50,262 bases of DNA from positions 1-50,262 of the forward strand of contig NZ_JACSQN010000017.1 in NCBI RefSeq assembly GCF_014836615.1. Reading direction: 5' to 3'. Below, one piece after another: positions 29,500 to 38,301 of this stretch. Source of the DNA: Sporosarcina quadrami. Lineage in GTDB: Bacteria; Bacillota; Bacilli; Bacillales_A; Planococcaceae. The notes below the pieces were generated by a model. It worked only from the letters and a program-made list of their open reading frames with translations, searched no databases and was not told the DNA's origin. The stretch's first letter is position 1, and every line of letters begins with the position of its first letter. The translations under genes were made by a program, and so were the position numbers.

Positions 29500-30720
29500 T
29501 TACTCGATAGGTTCTAAATAAAACGTCAGTAAGTTCGCTGCATGTTCAGCACGATTTTTCGCTTCTTCTTGAGTGTTCCCTTCCGCCATGACATACCCAT
29601 AGCGGTACCCCATCGATAATGCAGGCTTCATAAGTGAGCCAATCGCTGCAGATACGTTCAACTCAATTATTCCTGGTGTCATTTTCGCTTTGTCTGTACC
29701 ATCTATTTGTAATAAATAGCCCGCCTTCGCAAGCGTAATATAAGATGTATAAACGGGTTGTAGCTTCTTCTTACGAAAATCCGGTTTTTCACCGATAAAC
29801 AACTTTATCGTTTCCTCCACTATCGAAATACCGAAAGCTTCCTCCACCATACGGTTCATCGCCCCACCCGCGATTCTTGGATTTATTTCAATGAGGTTCC
29901 ATCCCCTATCTGTATAGCGCATTTCTAAGTGGCAGGTTCCGTGATGCAAACCAATATCACGGATAATTTCATCAACCGCGGTAGATAACTCTTCATCCAT
30001 TTTCGGTTCAATCGTCACACATACTTCATAACCGGTTACGACAAACGTGACGTCAAGTGTAATTTGCTGTTGAACGATTGCAATAATGATTGGAATTCCT
30101 TTGCATACAGCCAACTCGATAATGTATTGCGTTCCTTCTATATACTCTTCAAGAAGCCATTGTTCATGGCCACCAATCGTCAGTATTTGATCAATTGCCG
30201 TTTCCATTTGCTCTGCTGTTGCAATTATATAGACATCTTTTGAACCGTTTGAGGTAGCTTTCTTCAGTATTTGAGGATATTTTCTAACGGTCGTATAAAA
30301 TGAAGGAGCGATTCCATAAGGAGTGAAGGCTTCATAACGAATCGAAGCAGCATTTGTTCGCAAAACGTTCCTCGTTTCACACTTATTTTCTAGGACGCTC
30401 AACGCCTCTACTGAAATAGCGGTTTGGCAATATTCATTTGAAAGTGTAGCCGCCAATGAGACATACGGATCAACAAAGCTTATAATCGCACGAAAAGTAT
30501 AGCCTTTTTGCCGATGTTTATGAATGGTGTCACGAATGGAGGATTCATTGATTTGTTCTACAAAACAGATTTTGAGACTTGAATGAGTTGTATTCAACTG
30601 ACGTGAAAATCGCTTTTTACGTGTGAGCAGGACGGGTGTGAAACCTAAGCGAGTAGCTGCCGCTAATGCTTCATGGCTTGAACCCGACCGCGCCGATTCG
30701 ATAAATAAAATCGATTCCAT
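29500..30720 (-). CDS. ATP-grasp carboxylate-amine ligase (island ligase B)
   Basis: This is the paralogue of the gene at 25543, of identical length (406 residues) and the same domain plan: ILFIESARSGSSHEA at the N-terminus, a Lys-rich ATP-binding strand near 155 (ILKKATSNGSKDV), LLEEYIEGTQYIIE and the metal-binding NLIEINPRIAGGAMNRM. The C-terminal domain has SMGYRYGYVMAEGNTQEEA. It should form an amide or peptide bond with ATP; substrates are unknown. It is first in a three-gene unit with the CotZ-like and fusion genes and is preceded by a candidate sigma-E promoter. Two diverged copies in one island suggest two different joining steps. Confidence 0.86.
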   Translation of the reverse strand: MESILFIESARSGSSHEALAAATRLGFTPVLLTRKKRFSRQLNTTHSSLKICFVEQINESSIRDTIHKHRQKGYTFRAIISFVDPYVSLAATLSNEYCQTAISVEALSVLENKCETRNVLRTNAASIRYEAFTPYGIAPSFYTTVRKYPQILKKATSNGSKDVYIIATAEQMETAIDQILTIGGHEQWLLEEYIEGTQYIIELAVCKGIPIIIAIVQQQITLDVTFVVTGYEVCVTIEPKMDEELSTAVDEIIRDIGLHHGTCHLEMRYTDRGWNLIEINPRIAGGAMNRMVEEAFGISIVEETIKLFIGEKPDFRKKKLQPVYTSYITLAKAGYLLQIDGTDKAKMTPGIIELNVSAAIGSLMKPALSMGYRYGYVMAEGNTQEEAKNRAEHAANLLTFYLEPIE

Positions 30721-30759
30721 TCAGACAACACCTTTCAGTAGGACATTCGCCTTTATTTA

Positions 30760-30788
30760 ATCGTATGCGGCGCATATTTTAACAATTA
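30760..30788 (-). promoter_or_regulatory. Candidate sigma-E promoter of the coat/ligase operon
   Basis: On the minus strand TAATTGT (30782-30788), a 14-base spacer and CATACGAT (30760-30767) resemble the mother-cell sigma-E pattern KMATATT-N13-15-CATACANT. The transcript would start about 35 bases ahead of the ligase gene. Confidence 0.45.
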
Positions 30789-30825
30789 GGCGAATTACTC
30801 GGGAAGAAATGCGGACAAATGAAAA

Positions 30826-30854
30826 AAAGCACAAAGGTTGCTCCCTTGTACTTT
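30826..30854 (-). terminator. Terminator after yneQ
   Basis: AAAGCACAAAGG (30826-30837) pairs with CCTTGTACTTT (30844-30854) with one bulge, followed by T on the minus strand. It separates yneQ from the ligase island. Confidence 0.65.
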
Positions 30855-30909
30855 CATCTTCATGCTTGTTATTGTCATTTACAGCAATAAAAATGTGATT
30901 TAACGATAC

Positions 30910-31254
30910 TCAGTCATCTAATGAAACGATCTGACAGTCCGTCTCTTGTGTTTCAAGCAAGTTAAAACGAGCAATTTGCTCCTCAAGCCCTTCGTCATGC
31001 AATACTTGAAGCTCTACATTTCCAAACAAATCAAAATGAGGATAGCCAGGTTTATAATCGATCCATTCAGGTTTCAACCCGTACGTCTTTCCCCACTCCA
31101 TTAGTTTTTCCACATTTACACAACCGGCTTTTGTAACGGTTTTGCAACCTGGAAAACGATCATCTAGCCAGTAATGTGTTAAAAAAGCCATATCGCCAGA
31201 CCGTACCGACAATTTCCATTTTCTCAACTCTTCTCGATCAATGCCGAACGCCAT
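30910..31254 (-). CDS. yneQ: YneQ-type hypothetical protein
   Basis: The 114-residue cytosolic protein resembles B. subtilis YneQ and occupies the same place after yneP and acnA. Its function is unknown. It contains a conserved-looking stretch GKTYGLKPEWIDYKPGYPHFDLFG and three Cys. The ATG at 31252-31254 overlaps the yneP stop by one base, so translation is coupled. In B. subtilis yneR follows directly; here the ligase island separates the two. Confidence 0.78.
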   Translation of the reverse strand: MAFGIDREELRKWKLSVRSGDMAFLTHYWLDDRFPGCKTVTKAGCVNVEKLMEWGKTYGLKPEWIDYKPGYPHFDLFGNVELQVLHDEGLEEQIARFNLLETQETDCQIVSLDD

Positions 31255-31679
31255 CAGTCAGCATTCCTACAGATTTCTACATATTTTGCATCCCATGCAG
31301 GATCAATCTTTCGTAAAGAAACTGGACGAAAACTATCTTTTTTCACAAGCACATGCTCGGAAGTTGCCGTAGCAGCCACTGTTTTATCCTCATGTAAAAT
31401 TTCATAGCCATAGACTGTCCGCAATTTCCCATGTGATTCAACCCATGTCCGCACTGTTGCCGTCTGTCCATACTTCATTGCTGCCTTATATTGAATCGAT
31501 AAATCGATGACGGGAGAGAGATACCCTTCTGTTTCAAGCCCTGCATAAGTGAATCCTAAATCTTTAATCAGATTTGTCCGTCCGATTTCCATCCATACTA
31601 AATAGTTCGCATGATAGACGACACCCATTTGGTCCGTCTCCGCATACCTGATTTCAATTTCTTTTTCACTGATAAACAC
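31254..31679 (-). CDS. yneP: Acyl-CoA thioesterase of the 4HBT hot-dog family
   Basis: The hot-dog domain signature RYAETDQMGVVYHANYLVWMEIGR contains the catalytic Asp of 4-hydroxybenzoyl-CoA-type thioesterases. The physiological acyl-CoA is unknown. The frame is open to 31700, but AAGAGGTG fits GTG 31679, giving the usual short start before EKEIEIRYAETD. The length of 141 residues matches YneP. It is followed by yneQ with a one-base overlap. About 150 bases separate it from acnA, including the acnA terminator. Confidence 0.86.
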   Translation of the reverse strand: MFISEKEIEIRYAETDQMGVVYHANYLVWMEIGRTNLIKDLGFTYAGLETEGYLSPVIDLSIQYKAAMKYGQTATVRTWVESHGKLRTVYGYEILHEDKTVAATATSEHVLVKKDSFRPVSLRKIDPAWDAKYVEICRNAD

Positions 31680-31789
31680 TGTCTTCACCTCTTTACCCAT
31701 TATACAAAAGAGAAGAGAAAAATGCTGTTCATTCAGCCTGTGAACAGTCCTATCGCATTTAACTGGTATTTAACCTACTTTAGCTAAAT

Positions 31790-31824
31790 TAAAAAGGCAC
31801 CCGATTAATCCCGGATGCCTTTTC
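31790..31824 (-). terminator. Terminator of acnA
   Basis: On the minus strand AAAAGGCATCCG pairs with CGGGTGCCTTTT (one G-U pair) around a short loop, followed by T. It lies just after the acnA stop. Confidence 0.8.
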
Positions 31825-31832
31825 TTTTTAGA

Positions 31833-34547
31833 TTAATTATTTTTCATCTTATCACGAAGAACCATTTGAAGGATTCCGCCGTGTCGGTAGTAGTCTACTT
31901 CAACATCTGAATCGAAACGTGCAAGAACGTCGAATTCTTTAACAGAACCGTCTTTCGCAGTTGCAGTTACTTTCAAGATGTCGCGTGGTTTTACGCCTTC
32001 CGCGATGTTAACGCTAATTGCTTCTTCACCTGTTAGACCAAGTGTTTCTGCGCTATCGCCATTCAAGAATTGAAGTGGAAGAACGCCCATCATTACAAGG
32101 TTTGAACGGTGGATACGCTCATAACTTTCAGCGATAACTGTTTTAATGCCGAGCAGGGATGTACCTTTTGCAGCCCAGTCACGTGAAGAACCCATTCCGT
32201 AATCTTTACCTGTAATGATTGCAAGACCAGTGCCTTCTTCTTGATACTTCATAGCAGCATCATAAATTGGCATAATTTCTTTTGTCGGCCAGTACGTAGT
32301 GAATCCACCTTCTGTACCTTTTGCAATTTGGTTACGGATACGGATGTTAGCGAATGTACCGCGCATCATGACTTCATGGTTACCACGACGGGAACCGTAT
32401 GAGTTGAAGTAGCGAGGCTCTACGCCGCGCTCACGCAAGTATTTACCAGCTGGTGTATCTTTACCGATTGCACCTGCAGGTGAGATATGGTCCGTTGTAA
32501 TTGAATCACCGAATTTACCGATGACGCGAAGTCCAGCAAGTGCCTGGATATCAGCAGGTTCAGTTGAAAGACCTTCAAAGAACGGTGGGTTTTGGATATA
32601 TGTTGAGTTTTCATCGAAATCGTACAATGAATCATCAGTTGTTTCGATTGCGTTCCATGCTTCGTTTTCAGTGAATACACGTGCGTATTCTTTACGGAAT
32701 AGCTCAGGCGTTACTGTCGATTTCACAACTTCATTGATTTCTTCAGTTGTCGGCCAGATATCTTTGAAGAAGACGTCAGTGCCGTCTTTACCTTTACCAA
32801 TTGGATCTTTATCGAAATCGATATCGACTGTACCTGCAAGTGCATAAGCAACAACTAGTGGCGGAGAAGCCAAGTAGTTCGCTTTCACGAGTGGGTGGAT
32901 ACGTCCTTCAAAGTTACGATTACCTGAAAGTACAGAAGAAACCAATAGATCGTTATCAATGATCGTCTTCTCGATTTCAGGAAGAAGCGGACCGGAGTTA
33001 CCGATACATGTCGTACAACCATAACCGACTGTATTAAATCCGATTTGATCTAAGAATTCATTCAGACCTGAATCATTCAAATAGCCAGTAACGACTTTTG
33101 AACCTGGTGCAAGTGATGTTTTCACGTATGCAGGAGGTGTCAATCCTTTTTCAACTGCCTTCTTCGCAACAAGTCCAGCACCTAACATAACGTAAGGGTT
33201 AGAAGTGTTTGTACAAGAAGTGATTGCAGCAATAGCAAGGTCGCCTGTTTTCATGCCTACTGAACGGCCATCTTCAAAAGCAACTGTCGCTTTTTTGTCG
33301 AATTCTTTAGGCGTTAAACCAAAGCCCTCGTTCCCTTCAGGCGCTACAACTGAATCTTTGAAAGAACGTTGTAGTTCTGTAAGTGGAATCATATCTTGTG
33401 GACGCTTTGGACCAGCAAGATTTGCTACGATTTTAGAAAGGTCGATTTCGACAACTTCTGTATACGTAGGTTCTTCATTATCTACTGTGAAGAACATATC
33501 GTTTTCAATCAAGTATTGCTTGACGACTTGGATGTGGTCTTCGTCACGTCCAGTTAGACGCATATAGTCAAGTGACTCATCGTCAACCGGGAAGAAACCA
33601 CAAGTTGCGCCATATTCAGGTGCCATGTTGGCAATTGTTGCACGGTCTGCAAGTGGAAGTTTTGCTACACCTGGTCCGAAGAACTCGACGAATTTACCAA
33701 CAACTCCGTGTGCACGAAGCGTTTGAGTTACTTTAAGTGCAAGGTCAGTTGCAGTCGTTCCGTTTGGAAGTTCGCCAACAAGTTTCACACCGATAACTTC
33801 AGGAATCGGGAAATATGATGGTTGACCAAGCATTCCAGCTTCAGCTTCAATACCACCAACACCCCATCCTAGAACACCGATACCGTTAATCATTGTTGTA
33901 TGTGAGTCAGTTCCAACTAACGTATCTGGATACGTTTCGAAAGTTCCGTCTTCGTTTTTAACAGCATGAACAACATTTGCCAGATATTCAAGGTTAACTT
34001 GGTGAACAATACCTGTTGCAGGTGGAACCGCACGGTAATTGTCATACGCTTTTTGTGCCCAGCTTAGGAATTGGTAACGTTCAGCGTTACGTTCGAATTC
34101 TAGTTCCATATTCAAACGTAGTGCATCGTCAGAACCATAACGGTCAACTTGTACCGAGTGGTCAATAACGAGGTCAACCGGAATTTCCGGATTGATCTTA
34201 TCCGGATTTCCACCCATTTTTGCCATAGCGGAACGAAGAGCTGCAAGGTCTACAACGACAGGAACACCTGTGAAGTCTTGAAGGATTACGCGTGAAGGTT
34301 TGAATGGAACTTCAGCATCTTTGTCTGCGTCTTTGCCCCATTTTGCCAAGTTTTCAACGTGGTCGTCATTGATGACATAACCGTCATGTTGACGCAGGAC
34401 GGATTCAAGTAGCACTTTTACTGAGTAAGGCAATTTTGATACATTAGCAATGCCCGCTTCTTCTAGAGCTTTAATATGATAATAGTTATACGTTTTACCA
34501 TTCAGCTCGAATGACTTGCGGCTGTTATGCAAATTACTTTTAGCCAT
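31833..34547 (-). CDS. acnA: Aconitate hydratase A
   Basis: Aconitase isomerises citrate to isocitrate in the TCA cycle and, without its cluster, binds RNA in Bacillales. The three Cys ligands of the 4Fe-4S cluster are in [10 protein letters not shown] and [42 protein letters not shown] and the C-terminal [13 protein letters not shown] are further family motifs. Its 904 residues match citB of B. subtilis. AAAGGAGG precedes ATG 34547. A perfect dyad upstream may bind the citrate-responsive repressor CcpC. Confidence 0.97.
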   Translation of the reverse strand: MAKSNLHNSRKSFELNGKTYNYYHIKALEEAGIANVSKLPYSVKVLLESVLRQHDGYVINDDHVENLAKWGKDADKDAEVPFKPSRVILQDFTGVPVVVDLAALRSAMAKMGGNPDKINPEIPVDLVIDHSVQVDRYGSDDALRLNMELEFERNAERYQFLSWAQKAYDNYRAVPPATGIVHQVNLEYLANVVHAVKNEDGTFETYPDTLVGTDSHTTMINGIGVLGWGVGGIEAEAGMLGQPSYFPIPEVIGVKLVGELPNGTTATDLALKVTQTLRAHGVVGKFVEFFGPGVAKLPLADRATIANMAPEYGATCGFFPVDDESLDYMRLTGRDEDHIQVVKQYLIENDMFFTVDNEEPTYTEVVEIDLSKIVANLAGPKRPQDMIPLTELQRSFKDSVVAPEGNEGFGLTPKEFDKKATVAFEDGRSVGMKTGDLAIAAITSCTNTSNPYVMLGAGLVAKKAVEKGLTPPAYVKTSLAPGSKVVTGYLNDSGLNEFLDQIGFNTVGYGCTTCIGNSGPLLPEIEKTIIDNDLLVSSVLSGNRNFEGRIHPLVKANYLASPPLVVAYALAGTVDIDFDKDPIGKGKDGTDVFFKDIWPTTEEINEVVKSTVTPELFRKEYARVFTENEAWNAIETTDDSLYDFDENSTYIQNPPFFEGLSTEPADIQALAGLRVIGKFGDSITTDHISPAGAIGKDTPAGKYLRERGVEPRYFNSYGSRRGNHEVMMRGTFANIRIRNQIAKGTEGGFTTYWPTKEIMPIYDAAMKYQEEGTGLAIITGKDYGMGSSRDWAAKGTSLLGIKTVIAESYERIHRSNLVMMGVLPLQFLNGDSAETLGLTGEEAISVNIAEGVKPRDILKVTATAKDGSVKEFDVLARFDSDVEVDYYRHGGILQMVLRDKMKNN

Positions 34548-34626
34548 GTGTATATTCCTCCTTTATCTACTGAAAAGGCCGTAAATAAGCATCTTTTCTC
34601 TATTACATCATAATACAGCTAGGTTC

Positions 34627-34643
34627 ATAAGTAAAATACTTAT
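34627..34643 (-). promoter_or_regulatory. Dyad upstream of acnA, candidate CcpC site
   Basis: ATAAGTA and its exact complement are separated by three A, about 80 bases ahead of the acnA start. B. subtilis citB is repressed by CcpC at a similar AT-rich dyad upstream of its promoter. TATTAT further downstream on the minus strand could be the -10 box. Confidence 0.45.
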
Positions 34644-34689
34644 AAATTATAGTCTTTCATAAGAAAATGTAATGACCTAAGAAAACATC

Positions 34690-36005
34690 TCAAAAAAGCA
34701 GATTCCGCATATATTGTGTCAAGAACACATCTTTAGGATCAAGTTTTTTCCTTATTTCATGAAAACGTTCAATCTTCGGATAAAGCGCTTTTGTTTTCTC
34801 GCCGTCCAGCTTGTTCATCTTACCGAAATGCGGTCTCCCTCCATATTTCTCCATAAGGGCTTCCACCCATTGAAAATAGGGGTCGTCATCCATTCCTTTG
34901 TACATATGAAAGGCGAGAAAAGCGGAAGGTTCTCCTTGTGTAGGACTGAGCATGCCATGTTCTCCCGCTGTTACACGGCATTCAATTGGAAAATGGACGT
35001 AAAAGGGATGTGCTTTCAAAACTTATGCATTTCTTCCATGCATGGCTGAAAACGAGCAAGAGGAATCCCATACTCGCACTCTGTGAATCTGACTAATCTC
35101 GGGGTCGGCAATATTTCATGATAGTAACCACTTTTAGTGCCATTCGGAATGGCAGAAGCGGCGATATGAGTCATTTTTTTCGCAAGACGCGGTTTTAAAC
35201 GCACCATTTCTGACATAACCTTGAAACCGACCGTTTCAATAATGCCTTCTTTTACGAAATCCATCGATTTTGAACGCCAATGCTGTTTCGTCAATGGCGT
35301 CTCATTCATCGTTTTCACTTGTACCGTATCGGAACCGGGAAAGTAAAACCATTCTAGATGCCTTTGTTCTAGCAACTCGGTTGACCATTCCTCTTTTGCC
35401 TGTTGAAATGGCTTTCGTTCATTTTTCACAGTCAGACTATAAAGAGGCACTGTACGAATTGTCACTTTCACAAGAACCCCGAGCAATCCTAGAGACACGC
35501 TTAAAGCTTTCGACAGGTCATCATCCCTGCGGCGGTGATGTCGTACTTGCCCGTTGCCATCTACCCAGGTCCAGGCGACGACTTGATCGGATAATGAAGC
35601 AAACCTGATACCTGTTCCATGCGTTCCTGTACTGATTGCACCGGCGATCGTCTGCTGTTGGATATCCCCCATATTCTCAAAAGCCATGCCGACAGAAGCG
35701 AGCAATGGAGCCGCTTCATACAAATATGTACCTGCCCAGAAGGTGGCTTCCATTGCCGGCAGGTCCACTGACAGCAATCCTCTCATTTCATATAGAGACA
35801 GCGCCTCATCATCCGGTTTGGCAACAGCGCTAAATGAATGTCCGGCACCAATCACTTTTAACGTTTTACGCCTGATCCGGCAACTATCGACGATTTGTTG
35901 AACCTCTTGTATCGTCGATGGATAATGAAAAATATCTGGTTTTGCGTGCACGTTGCCAGACCAATTACTCCACGTTACATTACTACTCCGAATTATAGGA
36001 AGCAT
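34690..36005 (-). pseudogene. FAD-linked D-arabinono-1,4-lactone oxidase-like gene, split by a frameshift
   Basis: Together two frames encode a complete ALO-type oxidase of about 439 residues. The first (36005-35016, 329 residues) has the FAD domain with VIGAGHSFSAVAKPD, whose His usually carries the flavin, and TIAGAISTGTHGTG. It ends MHKF and stop. The second (35019-34690) continues at once with KAHPFYVHFPIECRV and ends in the family's C-terminal KLDPKDVFLTQYMRNLLF. At the junction the minus strand has four T (35018-35021); a fifth T would restore one frame as HKFLKAHP. A one-base deletion, a sequencing error or restart at the TTG are the options. It overlaps the upstream aldolase gene by 13 bases, so both belong to one operon. 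Confidence 0.8.
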
Positions 36006-37174
36006 GCCCCATCTCCTCTATATGTTTTAAACGTTTTGACGTAACGGTTTCCCCTTCTTGCATGAATTTCATTAAACTGTTCGCAAAGTTCACCTGCTTT
36101 GGCATGTCGAAAAAACACAGTATCTCCAATTTTCAATGTCCTATCCTTATCAAGAAGAGGCGTTTGCACTTCTCCTGCTCCTTCGTTTTTTAATAATGAT
36201 AAATTTTTAGGCCATACAGGAATAGGGCTTTTATCTGCACTAATAGCACCGGAAGAAACATATCCTCCACCATGACAAACCGCAATGTCGTCACCGGGCT
36301 TTCTAGTTACACGTAAAGCAAACGACATAGCAGGTTCAAACGGCGCCTGGTCATATCTTGAGAATAGAGCAGGGAAATAGAACGCAGAGCCAATTGTCAA
36401 TTCAGTCACTTCCACTGCACGACTTGTGAAGCAAATACTCCCTGAACCACCTCCATTTACAAAACGGAGAGCAGGACACACTTCGAGAATTTCACGAACA
36501 GCATCCTTCCTGTACGTGCCAAGTTTCTTTTGTGAGTTATGTTTCAAAAAGCGAACAAGGGGCTTTTGCCATTTTGCAACTGGCGTATCTGGAACTCCTG
36601 CAATTTGGGCTTCATACCCCATTACTCCGACAAGTTCAGTAAATGGATAGTCGTTGAGTTTCACAATAAGCTCTCGGACATCTTTTATATTCTTCAATGA
36701 AGAGCGTTGCGTACCAAAATAGAGCAACTTGAAATCGGTGGATAAGTTGATGTCCATACAGATTTCAATATTCACATCAAATCCTTCACCAATACGGTTC
36801 AACAGGCTTATTTGCTCTAAACTATCCACCATAAAAACTACTTTTGAGCCATTTGCAATATAGGGGATAAGTAGAACAATAGCTTCCTTTTCCATCTGCG
36901 GATAACCGATCAGTAAATCATTAAAACCTCTTTCAAGCAAAAACTGTGTTTCTTCACAATCATATGTCATCCAGCCACAATGATTGGGCAATCTTTCGGC
37001 GATATAGCGTAAAAGGTCTACAGAGCGGACAGATTTGGTCGCTACGCGGATTTTTTTGTCGCCTGTCAACCTGTTTACCATACTAATATTCCAATCAAGC
37101 GCTTCCATATCGATGCATGCAAAAGGACGCTTCAGATTAGCATATGCCTTTATAGCGTCATTCACTTTTTCCAT
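35993..37174 (-). CDS. Amino acid deaminase/aldolase, alanine-racemase fold
   Basis: This 393-residue enzyme has the fold-type III PLP barrel of alanine racemase and D-threonine aldolase. Lys47 in RVATKSVRS is the likely PLP lysine, and VNGGGSGS near the middle would hold the cofactor phosphate. The C-terminal region has HGGGYVSSGAISADKSPIPVWP and GDTVFFRHAKAGELCEQFNEIH, including the Cys and His that bind a metal in D-serine dehydratase-like members. Substrate is unknown. It overlaps the lactone-oxidase gene by 13 bases; I recall these two families as neighbours in other genomes too. Confidence 0.82.
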   Translation of the reverse strand: MEKVNDAIKAYANLKRPFACIDMEALDWNISMVNRLTGDKKIRVATKSVRSVDLLRYIAERLPNHCGWMTYDCEETQFLLERGFNDLLIGYPQMEKEAIVLLIPYIANGSKVVFMVDSLEQISLLNRIGEGFDVNIEICMDINLSTDFKLLYFGTQRSSLKNIKDVRELIVKLNDYPFTELVGVMGYEAQIAGVPDTPVAKWQKPLVRFLKHNSQKKLGTYRKDAVREILEVCPALRFVNGGGSGSICFTSRAVEVTELTIGSAFYFPALFSRYDQAPFEPAMSFALRVTRKPGDDIAVCHGGGYVSSGAISADKSPIPVWPKNLSLLKNEGAGEVQTPLLDKDRTLKIGDTVFFRHAKAGELCEQFNEIHARRGNRYVKTFKTYRGDGACFL

Positions 37175-37320
37175 CTCCCTATGCTGTTTCTCTATAAGTT
37201 AAGTATATTCTGATTTTGTTATTAGCGCAAAGCTTAAAGCATTTAAAACTGAATTTTGCTGATATTTTTCTTTCTTTATGGCATGATGAAGAAGTAGCTA
37301 ATCAAAAGGAGTGGGAAATT

Positions 37321-37866
37321 ATGAAAAGAGCTTTATTGGTTATTGACTATACTTATGATTTTGTTGCTGAAGACGGGGCATTGAATTGCGGAGAGCCTGG
37401 AATTGCCTTAGAAGACTATATTACCGTTCTGACACAAAGTTTCCTTGATGAAGGCGAAGTCGTTTTTATGCTTAATGACATCCATGAAAAAGATGATCCT
37501 TATCATCCTGAAACAAAATTATTTCCACCTCACAATATAAAAGGAACATCAGGTCGAGATCCGTATGGCAAACTCAAAAATCTTTATGAGGAATATAAGG
37601 ACGAAATCATTATGTCCGAAAAAACGCGGTACAGCGCTTTTGCAGGAACAGATCTTGACATTCAATTACGTTCACGTGGCATAACAGAGTTGCATCTTTT
37701 AGGTGTCTGCACAGATATTTGTATTTTACATACTTCCGTGGATGCGTTTAATAAAGGATACGACATTGTTATTCATGAAAAAGGTGTTGCGAGTTTTGAT
37801 CCGGAAGGCCACGCTTGGGCTTTGCGTCATTTTAAGAACACACTAGGAGCGAAGATTATTCATTGA
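37321..37866 (+). CDS. pncA: Nicotinamidase
   Basis: PncA hydrolyses nicotinamide to nicotinate in NAD salvage. The catalytic triad is visible: Asp in LLVIDYTYDF, Lys in SEKTRYSAFAGTDL and Cys in LGVCTDICILHTSVDA. PYHPETKLFPPHNIKGT holds the metal-binding Asp/His region. The frame is open from 37216, but AAAAGGAGTGG places the start at ATG 37321, giving 181 residues, close to the B. subtilis enzyme. It stands alone and is divergent from the aldolase gene. Confidence 0.94.
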   Translation: MKRALLVIDYTYDFVAEDGALNCGEPGIALEDYITVLTQSFLDEGEVVFMLNDIHEKDDPYHPETKLFPPHNIKGTSGRDPYGKLKNLYEEYKDEIIMSEKTRYSAFAGTDLDIQLRSRGITELHLLGVCTDICILHTSVDAFNKGYDIVIHEKGVASFDPEGHAWALRHFKNTLGAKIIH

Positions 37867-37902
37867 TTTATCTCTTTTTGTAATTTTTTTTTTGCTGAAA
37901 AT

Positions 37903-37928
37903 GTTTGAGCTATCTAAATAACGGATAT
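37903..37928 (+). promoter_or_regulatory. Candidate sigma-B promoter of the GlsB-like gene
   Basis: GTTTGA (37903-37908), a 14-base spacer and GGATAT (37923-37928) each differ by one base from the general-stress consensus GTTTAA-N12-14-GGGTAT. It lies 50 bases ahead of a gene of a stress-induced family. Confidence 0.55.
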
Positions 37929-37978
37929 CTAACTACTACGAAGGCAAATTACAAATTACAAAAAAGGAGATGGCTTAC

Positions 37979-38233
37979 ATGAGTTTTATTTGGTTCTTAA
38001 TTATCGGAGGAATTATCGGTTGGCTTGCAGGTCTTATTTTAGGTAAAGATATTCCAGGTGGAGTTATTGGTAATATTATCGCTGGTATTATTGGTGCATG
38101 GATTGGTGGAATGTTACTAGGTTCTTGGGGGCCAAAGATTTCAGACTTCTATATCCTTCCAGCATTGTTAGGCGCAATTATTTTAGTATTCATTGTCAGC
38201 TTGATTATGAAGTCCATGCGCAGAGCTGCATAA
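37979..38233 (+). CDS. GlsB/YeaQ/YmgE family stress-response membrane protein
   Basis: The 84-residue product is almost wholly hydrophobic with three Gly-rich helices: IWFLIIGGIIGWLAGLILG, VIGNIIAGIIGAWIGGMLLG and ILPALLGAIILVFIVSLIM, ending in a basic tail. This is the transglycosylase-associated (GlsB) family, linked to general stress but without a known activity. ATG 37970 is too close to AAAAAGGAG, so ATG 37979 is the start. The candidate sigma-B promoter upstream fits its class. Confidence 0.85.
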   Translation: MSFIWFLIIGGIIGWLAGLILGKDIPGGVIGNIIAGIIGAWIGGMLLGSWGPKISDFYILPALLGAIILVFIVSLIMKSMRRAA

Positions 38234-38258
38234 TATAAAAGACCTTCGAATTCAACAT

Positions 38259-38301
38259 AAAAAGACAGTGGAATCGGTTAATCCGTTTCCACTGTCTTTT
38301 T
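38259..38301. terminator. Bidirectional terminator
   Basis: AAAAAGACAGTGGAA (38259-38273) pairs exactly with 38287-38301. It serves the GlsB-like gene and, on the other strand, overlaps the end of the transglycosylase gene. Confidence 0.85.

Noticed and set aside
20686..30720. Cyanophycin or poly-gamma-glutamate synthesis cluster
   Set aside because: The ATP-grasp type is YheC/D rather than CphA-like, there is no cyanophycinase, and no PgsB/C/A-type membrane genes are present; the likeness is one of enzyme logic only.
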